The position numbers and the translations under genes are program-made. Under the pieces are notes generated by a model. It was not told the DNA's origin. It did no database searches and was given only the letters and a program-made list of their open reading frames with translations. From NCBI GenBank assembly GCA_003952965.2, contig CM025850.1, forward strand, positions 23,938,166 through 24,002,165: a DNA stretch of 64,000 nt, read 5' to 3'. Source of the stretch: Morella rubra. Lineage: Eukaryota; Streptophyta; Magnoliopsida; Fagales; Myricaceae. Of this stretch, positions 12,075 to 26,313 are shown in pieces (the first letter of the stretch is position 1; every line of letters begins with the position of its first letter).

Positions 12075-14200
12075 AATAATTCTCATGTTAACGCATCTCA
12101 GATTACCTTAGTAGTTAAGACGTATTTTGGGCCGTATAGATCAAGCTCACGGTCTCGGAGTTGATCCCCAGAAAATTATTTCAATGATTTAATTTAGAGG
12201 TTGGAATTGTTTAGTCTCCTCGAAATTCGTTATGACTCTTAAGTCTATCAAATACGATCAAATTAGGCCAGATTAATTCCAACCTGGCCATTGCTGTCAA
12301 TAAATTCTATCTCTATTCAAGAAGCTTGTCGGATGCATTTAAAGAAAAAAAAATTATAAAGTTTATCGCAAAAGAGACGGTACAGACTTAAATTCAATGT
12401 TCTTCTTTCTTCTCTGTTTTTTTCTTGGTAATTTTTTTTTTTTTATGGAATATTCTCCGTAAGAACAAACGGGGAAAGTGATATGGTGATTAGGAGGTCT
12501 ATATCTTAAGCACTCAAGTCCAACTCAATTTGCGCCGGAGTTTCAGCTTCTAGTCAATGTAAATCCATAAAATTAATTTTTTTTTTTTGTGACAATTTTA
12601 TTATCGGTTGTCTTTTTTTAAAAAAAATTAAAATTAAAATTGGTCTTCCTTCCTTGATAAAGGGACTCACTACTTGATAACCCTTATTAGTAATTTTTTT
12701 GGGATCATGATTCATAACAACAAAATTTCATTCGATTCAAATGCCTCGTTTACATGTTTTAAAGGCTAGCCAAACTCTCTGTAGAAGAAATCTTATTGGT
12801 CGATTGAGTCACTAGAGAGCATGACAGTGGAGGTCGGAAAAGGGGGATAGTGAAAGGGAGAAAGAAGCAGGACAGCTAACAGACTATACGTTTTACCTTC
12901 TAACTATCACATAACCTATAATTTAAAGTGTAAATTATAAATTAGTAGACACTTTGCATTATGTGTGAATTTCACCTTTAAAATCCATGAAAAATAGGTG
13001 ATGTAGCACAGTAAAGATGAGATGTTCATATTTGAGAGGGGATAAAAGGTATATTCTCCACAATTAAGTGTAAACACACTGATAATCTGCGGCGATGCAA
13101 ATATTAGAAGGAGCGGTAATCAGTAATCAGAGGGGATAAAGTATATTATCCTCAAACAAAAGAATGAATGATCTGATTAGAAAAAGAACGGATGATCTGA
13201 ATGCGAAGAAACATGTGTGCCCTGCAGTTGGAATCTGTCAAAAAGTGCTCTGCCCAAGATTGGAGAAAATTCGAGGAAATAGCAGGGAAAGCAACTTATT
13301 TAAACTAATCGAATTGTCTCTTTATCCGACATGTATAAATTATAATATGCAGATTTGATGAGAAAAGCCAAATCTCGATGAAATTGAGACTCGACACAAG
13401 AGGGAGCCGCTAGATGGAATTAGAAAGTGGCTTTTTCTGCGGTGATTCGCATGAGCTGCTCAAGATGAACAAAGACTGAAGTCAGGTCTACGGGGAAGAC
13501 TTCCAAGTCAATTTGTCCATCAAACGATAAACAACAGTTTGTGACAAAGAGTGTAACAACGCGGAGTTGCTTTTGAATTGGCAAGTTTTGGAAAGATGCT
13601 GTATCCCTTTTGTGTGGTGGTGGTCACTGAATCATGAAGCCTGAAGGCCTTTCGATATAAAACAGAAAGACCCACCAACAATTCACTGTGCATTTCATAT
13701 TAACAAGGCATGCATTGATTGAAACCCCTGCACTTGTTTGCTCCAATTACCTCTTTTTCCATGTATCAGATGCAACAACCCATTGTCATTTTCCTCTCAT
13801 CTGCTTCAGCAATTACAGAAGACAAGGGTTTCAAGTAGTATCCTGGTTCGTGGTAATTGGTATCACTTAATGGGAGATGAGGGAGGGAAATATCGACGAC
13901 ATTTCTCCATTTTGGAATTCTGATACAAAATATCACACGGCCAGTACTGCAAATGAAAGTCCAAATTTGTAGGTTGGAATTAAACAATATTACATTAACC
14001 ATCTACTTCTTTGTATCTTCTACCCAATATTAGACTTCACTGTTTAATTCTCTTATATTTATTTACTCAAACATCCAACTGAGGTGTGCACACGAAATAA
14101 ACGAATCTAGCTAAGAATGTTTTTTTTTTTTTTCTAAGTCAAGTTTCATAAAATAAATTGAAGCATATAGACCAAGTTGAAAATAAACCGATAAGATCTC
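12075..14200. other. intergenic, no supported gene
   Basis: AT-rich sequence with several homopolymer runs. Short ORFs near 13,164 and 13,690 show no recognisable protein. Positions 13,381-13,585 are one of the perfect islands of the fold-back. Confidence 0.55.
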
Positions 14201-14883
14201 AAAAAGGATCGAAGAAAACCACTATATACTCTATGATAAGTAGCGGGAGCAATGGCCGAACACAGTAGACAAAACTACCCTAGACAAACCAGTAGATAAA
14301 GTACCACGACTTGGATATAGGAGGCTAAGAATGCCGTTTCCATAGCCCAAGGGAATTCTGCGTTATACGATTTTTTCATAAAAAAAGCTTTTGAGATAAA
14401 GCTCATCCAACTTAGTTATTAGTGTTTCTTATGTAGCCAGCCAACGGACCAAGTGTAATTGTTACCACGGTCTTTTTTCCGTTAAATCCGGACTTAGCGT
14501 TCTCCTTTACAAAAAATAAAATAAAATAAAATAAAAATAATAATTAATTGCACATTGCATGAAAAAATGTCAAGCGGTCAATTAGGGGACTTTGAAGGGA
14601 TGAATGAAATCACATTGATTGGAGGAGTGTGACTGTAGGCTTAACTGGGGAAGTTGGGATCCGCAAACCAGAACTAGCTGTAGATGATGGTGCCGTTAGT
14701 GCTAGGAGTTTTTAGAGGAGAACAACTTTGCAAGACTGACTCAACACAGCTATTACAGGAACGAGGACTCCTGGCTCAGACCGCCCGACCACCTTTATTG
14801 ACCTGTATGAACCTTGAAACTATTGTACTTTCTAGGTTATATTATTGTCCCAATCATTCAACATCCCATCTAATTTTAATCTG

Positions 14884-15165
14884 CTACCCCAAATATGTGC
14901 TACCTTCACGTTGTTGGTATGTTTGCCCATAATCGCGAGACCGTGAGAGAAGAATTATTTCAATTGTAAAAGAACCCATTTGAAGACTATCGCTCGTCAA
15001 TGTCCCCGTTATCAGAATCAGATCCGCTTCTGTGATTATTATAGTTAAAACCCCGCCGTAGGCGTATCCCACCTCTAGTGAGGCTAAAATAATTGCCTCA
15101 CAATTTATCCCTGGTCTCTTCTCTATAACATATTCATGAATTCGCTCCATAGACATCTTACGCAC
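14884..15165 (-). pseudogene. possible RNase H-like (retroelement) fragment, left arm
   Basis: The minus-strand reading contains CEAIILASLEVGYAYGG followed by IIITEADLILI. This loosely matches the plant retroelement RNase H pattern (Glu-Ala, Leu-rich helix, then a strand ending Glu-x-Asp). A similar reading occurs on the plus strand at about 16.26-16.38 kb in the other arm. The sequence is too noisy to be certain, and no reverse transcriptase can be read beside it. Confidence 0.25.
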
Positions 15166-18100
15166 CGTCTCTTCCTCACATCCTTAAGAATAAAAACACA
15201 TTTTCATTATCCCTAACTGTGACAATGAATTCATGAGTGATCCCTGTCTTGCGTATCCACTTAGCATATGGTCTTATCCGACAGGTACGTAAGAAAAACA
15301 CAACTGAGAACAGCTATCTAGGCTCAAAAGGACTTAAGCCTGCTGTATAGCAACAAGTGACAAGACATATTGTGACTCATTATTACACGAGATCTAACTA
15401 AGTTCTCCTGGTTCAATTATATCTCAAAACTATAAACCCCTTTCTTGATTACCACAAACTATCCGTTGCCCGACCAACCAGATAAAGCTATCTCGTCCAC
15501 AACACTCATGGCCTGGCGTCAATCCACTCTCATTCATTCTCCCTTCTTGGACCGACTATTTACACATACCCCACCCTTATCATCATTATACCATGTCTGT
15601 TGTACTTCGTACTTCGCCCTTTATGGTTGTTCAGACACTATGTTTACCATCGTTCCAGCATACTAGCCTATTCACTTATGCTTTACCATGAAGATCTTTA
15701 TGTGTCTATTCCGAATATTCGGCGATAACTGATACCTATTTTGTCCGAGGGATTTAGAGCCTCACTAGGAGGAGCCTAACGTAACCCACCTAGAAATATG
15801 TGTTGGAGAAGCACCACGTCTCTATACTCCTTTCTTACGTTGGCATTCAGAGCAGATGCTGCTAAGGAACCATATTTCGATCATGGTTTCCTTCTAGGTC
15901 CTTAACGTATCAGCTCCGAGTATTCTCTCACCAACAAGCACAGTACACTGTGTGAATGCTTTCCGCTAACCGTGAAGAACAAAATATATAACATACACAA
16001 ACCCCACCACTGATAAAATATCATTTGCACCCTGAACAACACCTTAAATAGAGACAAGCAACTAGTCTTACAACCTACTGAACCAGTAACTGAAATATAA
16101 CAGCACAATGAGGGTGGCCACTCCAAAGCATTGGATATTAGATAGAGTTGTCGCCCCATTATTTTTAGTATTCTCTGAAACCATTATCTCTTTCATCCAA
16201 ACACCAATGTTCTTTATTAGAAATGCCCTAACAATGTTTCTTTCATTTCCTGTAAGATATTCTGACTCTGAAGCTGCGTTCTTATCTCTCCAAGTCCGGG
16301 CCGCTCATCTAGCAAATCTAATAGGGTCTCCAATTGAATTGGTTAATCGTGATCACCTTAGCCCTCTTGTAGGCCATTTCTTACCCCTACCTATCTTTAC
16401 TAAAGAGTAATTGACTGAGAAAGTGTGTTGCAAGTGAATAGCACAGAGCCCACGACACCCTCAGCAAAATTCCCATTAAACAATAGAGCGAATGAACCAG
16501 ATAAACAGCCTTTTCATAATTTTCATCTCTTCTTTCGGAATTTCTGATTGCATAGATTTGTTCTCTCGCATTAAACGAAACTACAATTCCGACAACTGAT
16601 TTGCTTTCAAGATCACAACGAAATATGCGACACTTCAACTATATTTATGGCAACTACTGAGTCAACGATTTTATAGACCCTGTGTCCAGCGCGGGAGTTC
16701 AGTCTCAACATCAAATCCAACCCAGCCCACTACAATATATATCATAGACATTGACCACACGACCACCTATCTTCCGATTTTCCCTCTCTGAAATATTTTT
16801 CTCTGGTCTTCGGAACTTTTAGGAATCCAACCACAACTCATTTTCCGCAAAGTACATTTCTATGAACCATAATTTCGAGACGTTGATGTTGCGTTAATTC
16901 CCGATTAAATCCTAGGACACAAATAGTTCAATCCAAACCGTTAATCAGTTTGCTCCTGGCAATCCGAAGGAAGTCACCTTTTCCTAGCAATAGCGATGGA
17001 TATGGGAAGCGTCCAAGTCTTGCCAAAGGTTGTCTCGGTAAAAACACTTGACACTAATCCTGACACCTCAGTCGATTTATGGCCATATTTCCTGGTATTT
17101 TGAATCCTACCATTCACAAAGTAAAAGCCTTAACGAAGTCTACCTACTGCTCAAATTCAGAGAGACCCATTGATCATTTTCCACTCTACAAAACGACTCA
17201 CTCTAATTTCGACTTTGACATTTACAATGCAATGGTGCACTATGTATTACATTAGAGTTATTGATTCATTATATTTCATTTATATTATACTTGCGTAAAG
17301 ACGCGGAGGAATCCTCCGCTAATTTAGGTCCGAGGATCCTTTATACCGGAGAGAAAAAGAGTGTTTGGATGTGCTCTTGAAAAGTTGGGACGACTGAAGC
17401 GTGTGGACTAGTAGGTAAAATTAAACTTTGCGTTGGTGAGAGAGATACATAAAAAACGAGTAATAACATAAATTGGATGATTTTATTCAAGCTTTTTAAG
17501 TAAACATAAGTGTGCGGCTGCTAATAAAAACAGACAGAAGAGATTCGTGGCCTATGAGAACCTATTCTTAAGTCTTCACACAATTGTGTATAACTCTCTA
17601 AGTTGAAAACCTGTTATGTCCTTTTGGGTAGTATTTTTTAACTGGGTTCTTAATGCTTTCTTCAGTAATTATAATTTTTAGCGTTATAATATAAGCTGGT
17701 TTTATCTCATCTTTCCCTTTTTGAATCCTTAAAGGTGATTAATTATCTGAACTTGTTCCTGAATAAGGCTTCCAAATATATTGTGTGTGAAAATTTTAAA
17801 ACCGTAGATAAGAGAAGAGACCAAAAAAAATAATTGCCGTCGCCCTTAGATCTTACTCTGGCCGTTGCCGACAACACATCGATTGGGATGTCTGAAGGAA
17901 AAGAAAAAAAGCTAAAAGAGAAAGGAAATTTAACCGCATAGTACTAATATTCGGAGCGCTTAGAAGCAGCATTCAACAAACGGAAGATCTGATGTAAAAC
18001 GATGTACCCTATGTTGACAGTTGCGAATAGAGCCAAATTATGGTAACTCTTCATGTTGGCCTTGTTAGTAACTGTAGCATTATAAGAACGCTGAACTCCG

Positions 18101-18554
18101 CGCTTCTGTCTCGTGTATATCTGTGATGACAGAATTCTGCCCAAGAGAATGGCATCAAAATATCCACCTCGATAAATCTCCTCGCTCCGTGTCGCTCGTT
18201 TATAGTTGAGTTACACCACCTGTTTAGACACGCACCCAGGTCGATTACTTAGAACCATGCTTCGTCCGTGGTAATTGCTCTATTATGCAGTATGTTGAAG
18301 TAGAAAGATGACAATGGTTGTGCATCCTCATACTGTGCAAAGAGTAGGGCCTGGTAATTGGTAGCAGAGTCCAAGTGCATGTCCATTTCATCAATCACCG
18401 ATAGCAGCATAAATTACGATGCACAGTATGAAATGAATTGTATGGTCTATCTAGAGTCTATATATTCAATGTAAGGTCTTTACATAATCTACATGTTCAC
18501 CACCAAACGAGCAACGAAGGGTAAATACCCGAATCGTTCTTTCTACAATTATAG

Positions 18555-18759
18555 CTTGCCAATTCAAAAGCAACTCCGCGTTGTTACACTCTTTGTCACA
18601 AACTGTTGTTTATCGTTTGATGGACAAATTGACTTGGAAGTCTTCCCCGTAGACCTGACTTCAGTCTTTGTTCATCTTGAGCAGCTCATGCGAATCACCG
18701 CAGAAAAAGCCACTTTCTAATTCCATCTAGCGGCTCCCTCTTGTGTCGAGTCTCAATTT
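18555..18759. repeat. perfect inverted-repeat island 1 (205 bp)
   Basis: Exact reverse complement of 13,381-13,585; identity breaks at the next base on both sides. Confidence 0.95.
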
Positions 18760-21700
18760 TCAGAGATTTGGCTTTTCTCATCAAATCTGCATATTATAAT
18801 TTATACATGTCGAGATAACAACATTCCGATTAGTTTAAATAGTTCTGTCCTCCTGCTATTTCCGGTCTGAGAGCGAATTCTCCAAATCTTGGTCCAGACA
18901 AACCTGTGTTGCACCAGACAGACGCCAGGCAACCAGTTTTCTTTCATCCATCAGATCTCCGTCTTCTTTGTGTCTAGAGTCCAATCATTCCATTCTTTTT
19001 TTGGATAGGATATACTTATCGCCTTCCGTGCGTGATTAAGTATTACCCTCCTTTAATATTGCCATTCGCCGCAGATTTTCCAGTGGTTGATATGGCCTTT
19101 GCCAGGCTGGTATGAGCAATACATTAATTTTGACAGAAGTCATAGCCTATAGTTACCTCTCTCAGAATTATGATTCATCCTTCTATCATTTTACTTGTGT
19201 ACATCACTTCTATTTCTTTCTTTTTCTTACGTATTTTAAGGTGAATAATTATCACAATAATGCGATAAGCTCGGTCTACTAATTTATTGAATTCTTACAA
19301 CTTTAAAATTGTAACTGATGGTGTAAATTTAGTACCTACTTTAGACAGGATTAAACGCCTTTATATTATTATGTTGTAGCCTGTCGATGTCTTCTTATCT
19401 CCTTCACCAATAATCCCCATTTTCACCTTATGTCTGCCCTAGTTACGTAGACCTCACATTGGCCGCGAATTAAAATTCTTCCTACCCAGAAAGTTGGCTA
19501 ACCCCCTTTTCAAACAACAATATACGACAAACAGAATATGCATCGTTTCTGTGGAATATTCCCGAATGAAAGTGTGTTTTAGCTTGTTGTGATGTCATCT
19601 CGATCGCAAAAGACAATTAAGATTACTAAATAAGGGTTATCATGATGATTCAGCTTTATACCCGTAGCGAAGTATGATCCAACGATCTTTTAATAACATC
19701 TTTTAATTTTTTATATAAAAAAGACCAAACGTAAAGTAAAAGAAAATTGCTTATCCAAATATATGAAATAACATTTAAATTAATTATGAATGAAAATACA
19801 AGTATTTAGTAGAGCGTAGAAGCTGAAAACAAGCAAGGCCCGCCAAGAAATGAGATGGAACTTAGCGTAGTGCATGAATGATAATCCCTCTGACCAATCA
19901 ACCAAACTTCCACGTATAGTGCATTCAACGGGTAAATTTCTGAGAGGAGACAATAAGAACATACGTAGTTACCAAAAAGAAAAAAAAAATGAGAAAGTAA
20001 AAAAAAACATGAAATTTAAGCTCGGCCCACCATTAATAATCTTATTTCATCCCCGTATTTCTTTCTGCCCTCCTAGGTGATAGAGATCCTTCTATCAATA
20101 GTTTTTTTCCTTTGAGAGTTCCATACGACCAAGAACTATACGGTTGTAATGGATTATATGTTAATTTTAAAGACTACGGCCCTATATTGTTGGTATTAAT
20201 AGTGTAACCTAACATTTTGAGTTCGTATCTGAGTAGACTTAAGAGTCAATGATAGACGAATACTGTCAGTAACTAAACCCATAACTTCAACCCTAATACT
20301 TAAAATTCAACCTTGAAGATAGAGTGCTGGGGAATCAATACCACCACTAGTCCGAGTGACTTGATCCTACTACTGTGCCAAATATAACGTATCATTATAT
20401 ACTAAACCTAATATTGTTATAATCCCTGGAAATCGTCATTAACTATTAGACGCATTCTTATTTTACAGGGTGCCCGTATCATTTATCCAGGAATGTTCAT
20501 TATTCTTTTAGTAATTGTGGAGACACCTGTTAATCCATTCTCCTACCTAGTTTACATATATGTATCTATGAACAAAAATTCAACCTCTCTGCTCTCTGTC
20601 GTGTTGCTCCGAAGTGCACATATGACCTCCAAATTAATAATCATCACCTAGCCGATTACGCCTAATCACGAGAGGTATCCCTGTAAACTATGACCTAGAT
20701 TAAACGCGAAAAAGCATCTCTACCAATGTATTAGTTTATGCTTACATTATTTCTCCTAGCTTTTTGTTTGATTTTTAGATAATTTATTAAACAAACCTCA
20801 TTTTGTATCGTTGTTATTAACCCCAAAAAATGTCACCAACCACCAGCGCCACGATCCTGCCGGTCCGACTAAATCTCATCCCGTATTATTGATCATATAG
20901 TTGTCACCAAGCTTTACCATAGTTAACACGGTTGTGCCATTCTACATACCAAACGCATTTTGTTCTAAAGAATAAAACAAAAAATAAGAAGTTCATAATC
21001 CTCACCATTGGTGGAACATCCCATGAAGAAAATACCGATATGACCGGTAAAAATTTTTTGAATGAGTTACAAATTTGCGACCCTCTTCCTAACATGCGAA
21101 CCAATCCAAACCGAGGGAAATAACAATTTTCTGTGGGTCCGGATTATTCACAGTTAAAATTAACAAAACAAGAACAAATAAAAAATGACTAACACTATTG
21201 TGTTAATTGGGTCCAACTTATTTACATCAGAGGTGTAGTTTATGTAATTTCTAACTTGGAGGTTTTTTATAAGTGTTAAAAGATTTGAATCTAGTACTAG
21301 CTTCTATACGTTTTGTTAACTATTGATATATTGAGCAGATCATGAACACCCGAAACCCAGATTTGTACAGAAAAGAATGTACCCTTAATATTTCCCATCT
21401 CCGACTCTATATACCGCATTTTTTTATAATACCCTTATTACTCCACTTTTGATCCAAAAGTACCACAACACCTATTTTTAGTTTCTTTCAAGGTAACAAA
21501 CCTTGTAATTATAAATCCCTACCCTCTTCATCATTTGTCTAACAATTTATTATGTTTAAAAGTTAAATATACTTCCTGTATAAGAAAATACCATATTTTA
21601 TTTCCAACTTTCTATACAAACTTGATATCCTTTCTTTAAAATAGGCCCAATTGATGTAGTATATGCCATATCTAAGTCAATAGAGACCTCTAAGATAAAC

Positions 21701-24700
21701 CCCTCCTCCTTATTATAGAGATGCCCAATTGAGAAGGATAAAAAAAAGAAAAAAAAAAAAGACACCTCATGCATTCACCGATCCATGAAACTACCACAAG
21801 AAGTAGAAGATGACATTAAAAAGACAATTTACACGATAAAACTAGAGATTTTTAACACATTAAGTATAAGAATTTCTTGTAAATGACTGTCGTCAATTAC
21901 AATGTTATGAAGTGATAATTATGCAAGTTTGATACATCGCGATCTCTTCGGTGTGGCAAAGTGAGGGATCTATAAAAATAAAGGTAAGTAATTATCAAAT
22001 AGGATAATGTAGAAAAGCTTAGTGTGAGAGGCTAATTAAGTTGTTAAGAATTAGTTTGTGAATCGCTACTTTCGACGTATGTCTTTCGAGAACTGTCACT
22101 CTCTTCTTTTCGATTTCTTGCGAAACACCAAGTTTATAAATTCACGTTCACACTCCAGCCGTACCGATATGCTGTTAATCATTCATACAATTACCTAAAC
22201 CACTCATGGAACCCCAGATAAAGGAGCCGCTACCACTATTCCCAATTTATTTACCACCTACTTTCCAACACAACATGTCCAACAAGCTCTTAACTTACTT
22301 GTTTGATTCGATTGGTAATCCAGTGCATAAATGTGCCATGTCTTCCGGATTGAGTAATGTCGAGCCGCCTAGCACATGAAAAAACCTTGCCGAACATTTA
22401 ACTGAGAGATTCCACAAGTAGGCCATCTTTTGCGAACCTTGTGCAACAACAAACGTGTATGCCGAATTCTGATTTTCATCGAAACCCGCCAGGTTGATCC
22501 CTATTGCGGGGTATTTCCCACAGGGGCCCCAGCGATTAGATACATGAGAGTTCAAAGTTATGGTTAATCCCAGTTTTGTTATGTCCCTTAAAGGTTTTGC
22601 CCCCTTATCTGTAATGCTACCACAGTACGCTCTTCTAAAAGGCTCCACGCCAAAGCCCAGCTCTTAACAGAGTGGAGCACCCACCCTCAATTTCTGTGAA
22701 AATCAGTTTCTCCCAGTCCTCGATATATTGAGCATCCACCCACCATTTAGCAGCTTAAGGTTTTATAGATCCAGGTGTCCTGCCTCTCAACTATTTAAGA
22801 GCCATCGTTCCCTTTTGGCTTTATTAAACAAAAGATGATAAGCGTAGTGTTTTAATTTTAGCAATCGCTCCTATGGGGTAGTCCCCATAACCGTCAATTG
22901 TAACAACAATTTCATTTGTCACAACTTTATGTGGTCATGTGGTGGAAAACAAAAAGTTACTCAAACATCTACAAAAGTAACGTATGCGAATTTACAGACA
23001 AACTATGTGTCAAGCAAAATAGTGAGTAAATAAAATATATTCATTGCGGATAAGAGAAGTTTCGCCACTGTTAGGACACAAAATCCACAAAAAAAGATAG
23101 AAGAATGAACGTTAATAAATTCTTGGCGCAACAAAGTTTATCGTGGAAAGATGAAGGTGAGAAATAAAGTGTTTATAAATTATTAGTACGGAAGAAAATT
23201 TTGAAAGGAATTTTCTAGTAGTATAAGCTTTATGACTTCATGCCAAAGTAGTGAGCAAAACCATTTCGCAAGCTACATCTCATTATTATTTCAGACCCAA
23301 TTGACCTGTAAAAGTGATAAAAGATTTCCCAAGTACCTAAAGTTTTATGATAGAAAACATTCTAAGACAAATTTCGGAAAATGAGCACAAAGAAAAGACC
23401 TTATTGGGTAATTAACATCACCCCACACACCTTCACAAATTGAAAGTTGAAAAGTTTACACAATTTAAACCCCCACGACTTACCTAGATAGGAAACTACA
23501 TCCTTACTCTCACAGTAGATTATCTAAATAAATTATCCAAGCGTAAAAGCTTCTCGGGACAAGACTCCTTACAAGGTTGAATTGGCGAGTGCAAAACGTT
23601 AACCCTGATCTATGTCGACTTGCCTAAGTGGGATGGACCAACTTGAGCATAGATGAACATGCAACTTAGGGAACAGAGTATGTCGCACGTTCAACAGCAA
23701 GGCACAACCAACTCACACCACAAGACTCACAAAACAGTCCCCTAGCCATTTGTCTCATCCTTGTTGCAGCAATCAAACCCTACAATTAGGACCTCTTGGT
23801 CATCAATTAACTATTTTATAAACCCATCAATAATGTTTCTAAGAGCACATACATTAATTGGAGCCGAACGACCACCGAGAAAAGGTAACAAAACTAGCAA
23901 TAATAAAGGTCTCTGCTACCCCACAGTGAAGGAGTTACCCCCACATCACTTATCATAGGTCCACCAAATTAAGAACCGCAGTATTTTGACACCCTTTCTT
24001 TCTACTATCAATAGCACATAATCATAAGTGTGTCTATTGACTCATCAAGATCCAACCCACAACCCACATTTACCCAAGCGGTACTCATGTGTCCGCTGTG
24101 TATGACTATGGAAAACCATGCTTGATTGATCATTGTGCTAATTTATGGATATATGCTGATTCAGACGATTTTGTCCCACTCATGAGTTAAGTAAGACAAA
24201 AAGAAAGAAAATCCAAAATCCCCAAGATGGTTTCAATATTATTTTGTAATTTCATGTTCCTAAGTCCTACAGCCTATCGCTCTCCATGTACCATTTTCTC
24301 ACGTAATTATCATCAAGTCCTATTTTCATTAATATTTCTTGTTTGACTGTAGCGTTCAACCTATTCCCCAAAGGCCCAAAACTACAAAATTTAATGAAAT
24401 ACTCTACAAGATAATTAAGGAATCTCAAACACTTAAATTAATTTAATACAAATGTAAATATAATTTACTATAAAGCACGTTAAACTCTGACTTTAGTCGA
24501 GTACTGTTGCAATAATAGGAAACCTTATGGGAGGACTAATGTTGACACTGACAAGCTGTGGTATACGCATTAAGAAAGATAGATCAAAATTAAATCCATT
24601 ATTAATATTGCCTCTTAAGAGCATCTACAAAGAAAAGCATATACAATATTCTTTAAACCTAAGGATACCAACAAGTAGTGGTTATTCTAACTCGTTTAGA

Positions 24701-26313
24701 GCCTATCCGAATCAAATAATTTTTCAGTAGCAAAAAGCATATATATCTAATCTATCTTTTTCTATTACATTCAAACATCTACCCACTATTTCTCAAGACT
24801 TAAGTCCGGACCCTATGAGTCGATTGCTTCCCTGTGTCTCAAATCACGCGCTTTTCTTAATTGATTACTATGCTACTATAAAAACACTTCCAAATAGTTG
24901 TAGCAAATCATTAGTGGAATTTCGGAAACAAAACGTGTAAATGGAAAAGTTTCATATCGTCCAATCTAACTAGACTTTAAATCTTTTATTTCGGATGAAA
25001 CCCATTCCAATGATTTCCAGATGACAAACACCTCTGACCCATTAATTAACTTAACCAAGACATGATCCGATACCGCGATAGCCTGAAATGAGTGTCCTCT
25101 TCCATTATTATATTCCAATTTTGAATTAACCAAAAATGGCAGTTGTTTAGTTTCAAGGTACCAATAACTTTGATCTTCGTCCATCCTATTCTCTAATTTG
25201 ACAATAGCATCTATCACTTCGGAAATAAAGCCAACAAAATAAATATGTGCTATATGCGTAGTGCGGAAGTTTTCCCTATTTTTATTTTTCATCAACTCCT
25301 GTTTTCCTCCATCCCCCCCCTTCTCTCTAATACATCGTTAACAGACCATCATTGTACCCTACATTCTCAGCCTCTGTTCTCCATCATATATTACCTATAC
25401 AAGTAGGTGAAGCCTAAATAGAGCCTTGGCTCCGAGTCTATCAAGACAACTACCGGTGTCCGTAACTTAAATCTGCTATTTATGTGTTTAATTTTTTAGT
25501 CTTGTCTCTTCTTCCTAGTACTCCTGTAATTTGCGCAGTCCAACCATCCAGACCTATATACGGGGCCCAAAAGAAGAGGATTCCACCTCAAATTCCCTGA
25601 ACCACTCAATTTCGCGGTGTCCCTCACCCCCAAATAAAAAATGCAGTAAATCTACCACAAAAGAATACACACGGTCCCCACAAAATTATGCAAACAATAA
25701 AAATAAATCATTCAACGACAATACCCGAACGAAGTAAACCGTGTAAAAAAAGTATGCAAACCGCAAAAAGAGATGAGGGATAACACACCCAGCAAATTAG
25801 CATGCATCTCATAGGCCCAATGAGAAAATGGACTGATAAAATAAACGCTGCTGTGGTTAGTTTTTAGAATCATAACTTCTTTGTTACTTTTACAGAAATA
25901 TACTTTCTTGTGTAACATCACAATTTCCGAAATATGACTCTCCAAAAAACATAGCCTTAACCCACACGAACTACTGAAAACACCTAAGCAAACAGGACAC
26001 TCTGTTCTTATCAAAATACAGCATACCCATAATAAGATACCTAACTCTTATATTTTTTGTTCTTCTCTGTTTATCGATTTTCCGTATTTCAGCTTTCAGT
26101 CTCATTCTTTCTTTGTCTTTTCCTTACATGCGCCTCCTAGAGAGTTTGATTTCCATTTGCCCCTGGTCCGAGATTCGAACAGTTAACCTACCAATTAACT
26201 CCGTAATTTTAATGCTTTGTCATGTTAACCCCAAAAATCAGACGAAACCCCATAAAACGTCTACATAAGCTCTTATATAGCACCTTTTCCCCTACACTTT
26301 TTCTTCTTTTTTC

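Larger units (their letters stand above)
4612..15680. repeat. left arm of a giant inverted repeat (fold-back)
   Basis: Reading outward from about 15.7 kb, this arm is matched in reverse complement by 15.7-30.0 kb. The base-perfect islands are 13,381-13,585, 7,249-7,602, 6,367-6,534 and 4,612-4,721. Between about 4.6 and 14 kb the left arm is good sequence: the LOG gene in it is intact. From roughly 14.2 kb inward it too becomes noisy and loses coherent ORFs. The exact turning point is uncertain by a few hundred bases. Confidence 0.75.

Noticed and set aside
16108-16410. 100-aa ORF in the fold-back centre
   Set aside because: It lies in corrupted sequence; any resemblance to RNase H is reported as a weak fragment and not as a gene.
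22295-22648. 117-aa minus-strand ORF in the noisy block
   Set aside because: Chance ORF in error-rich sequence with no family resemblance.
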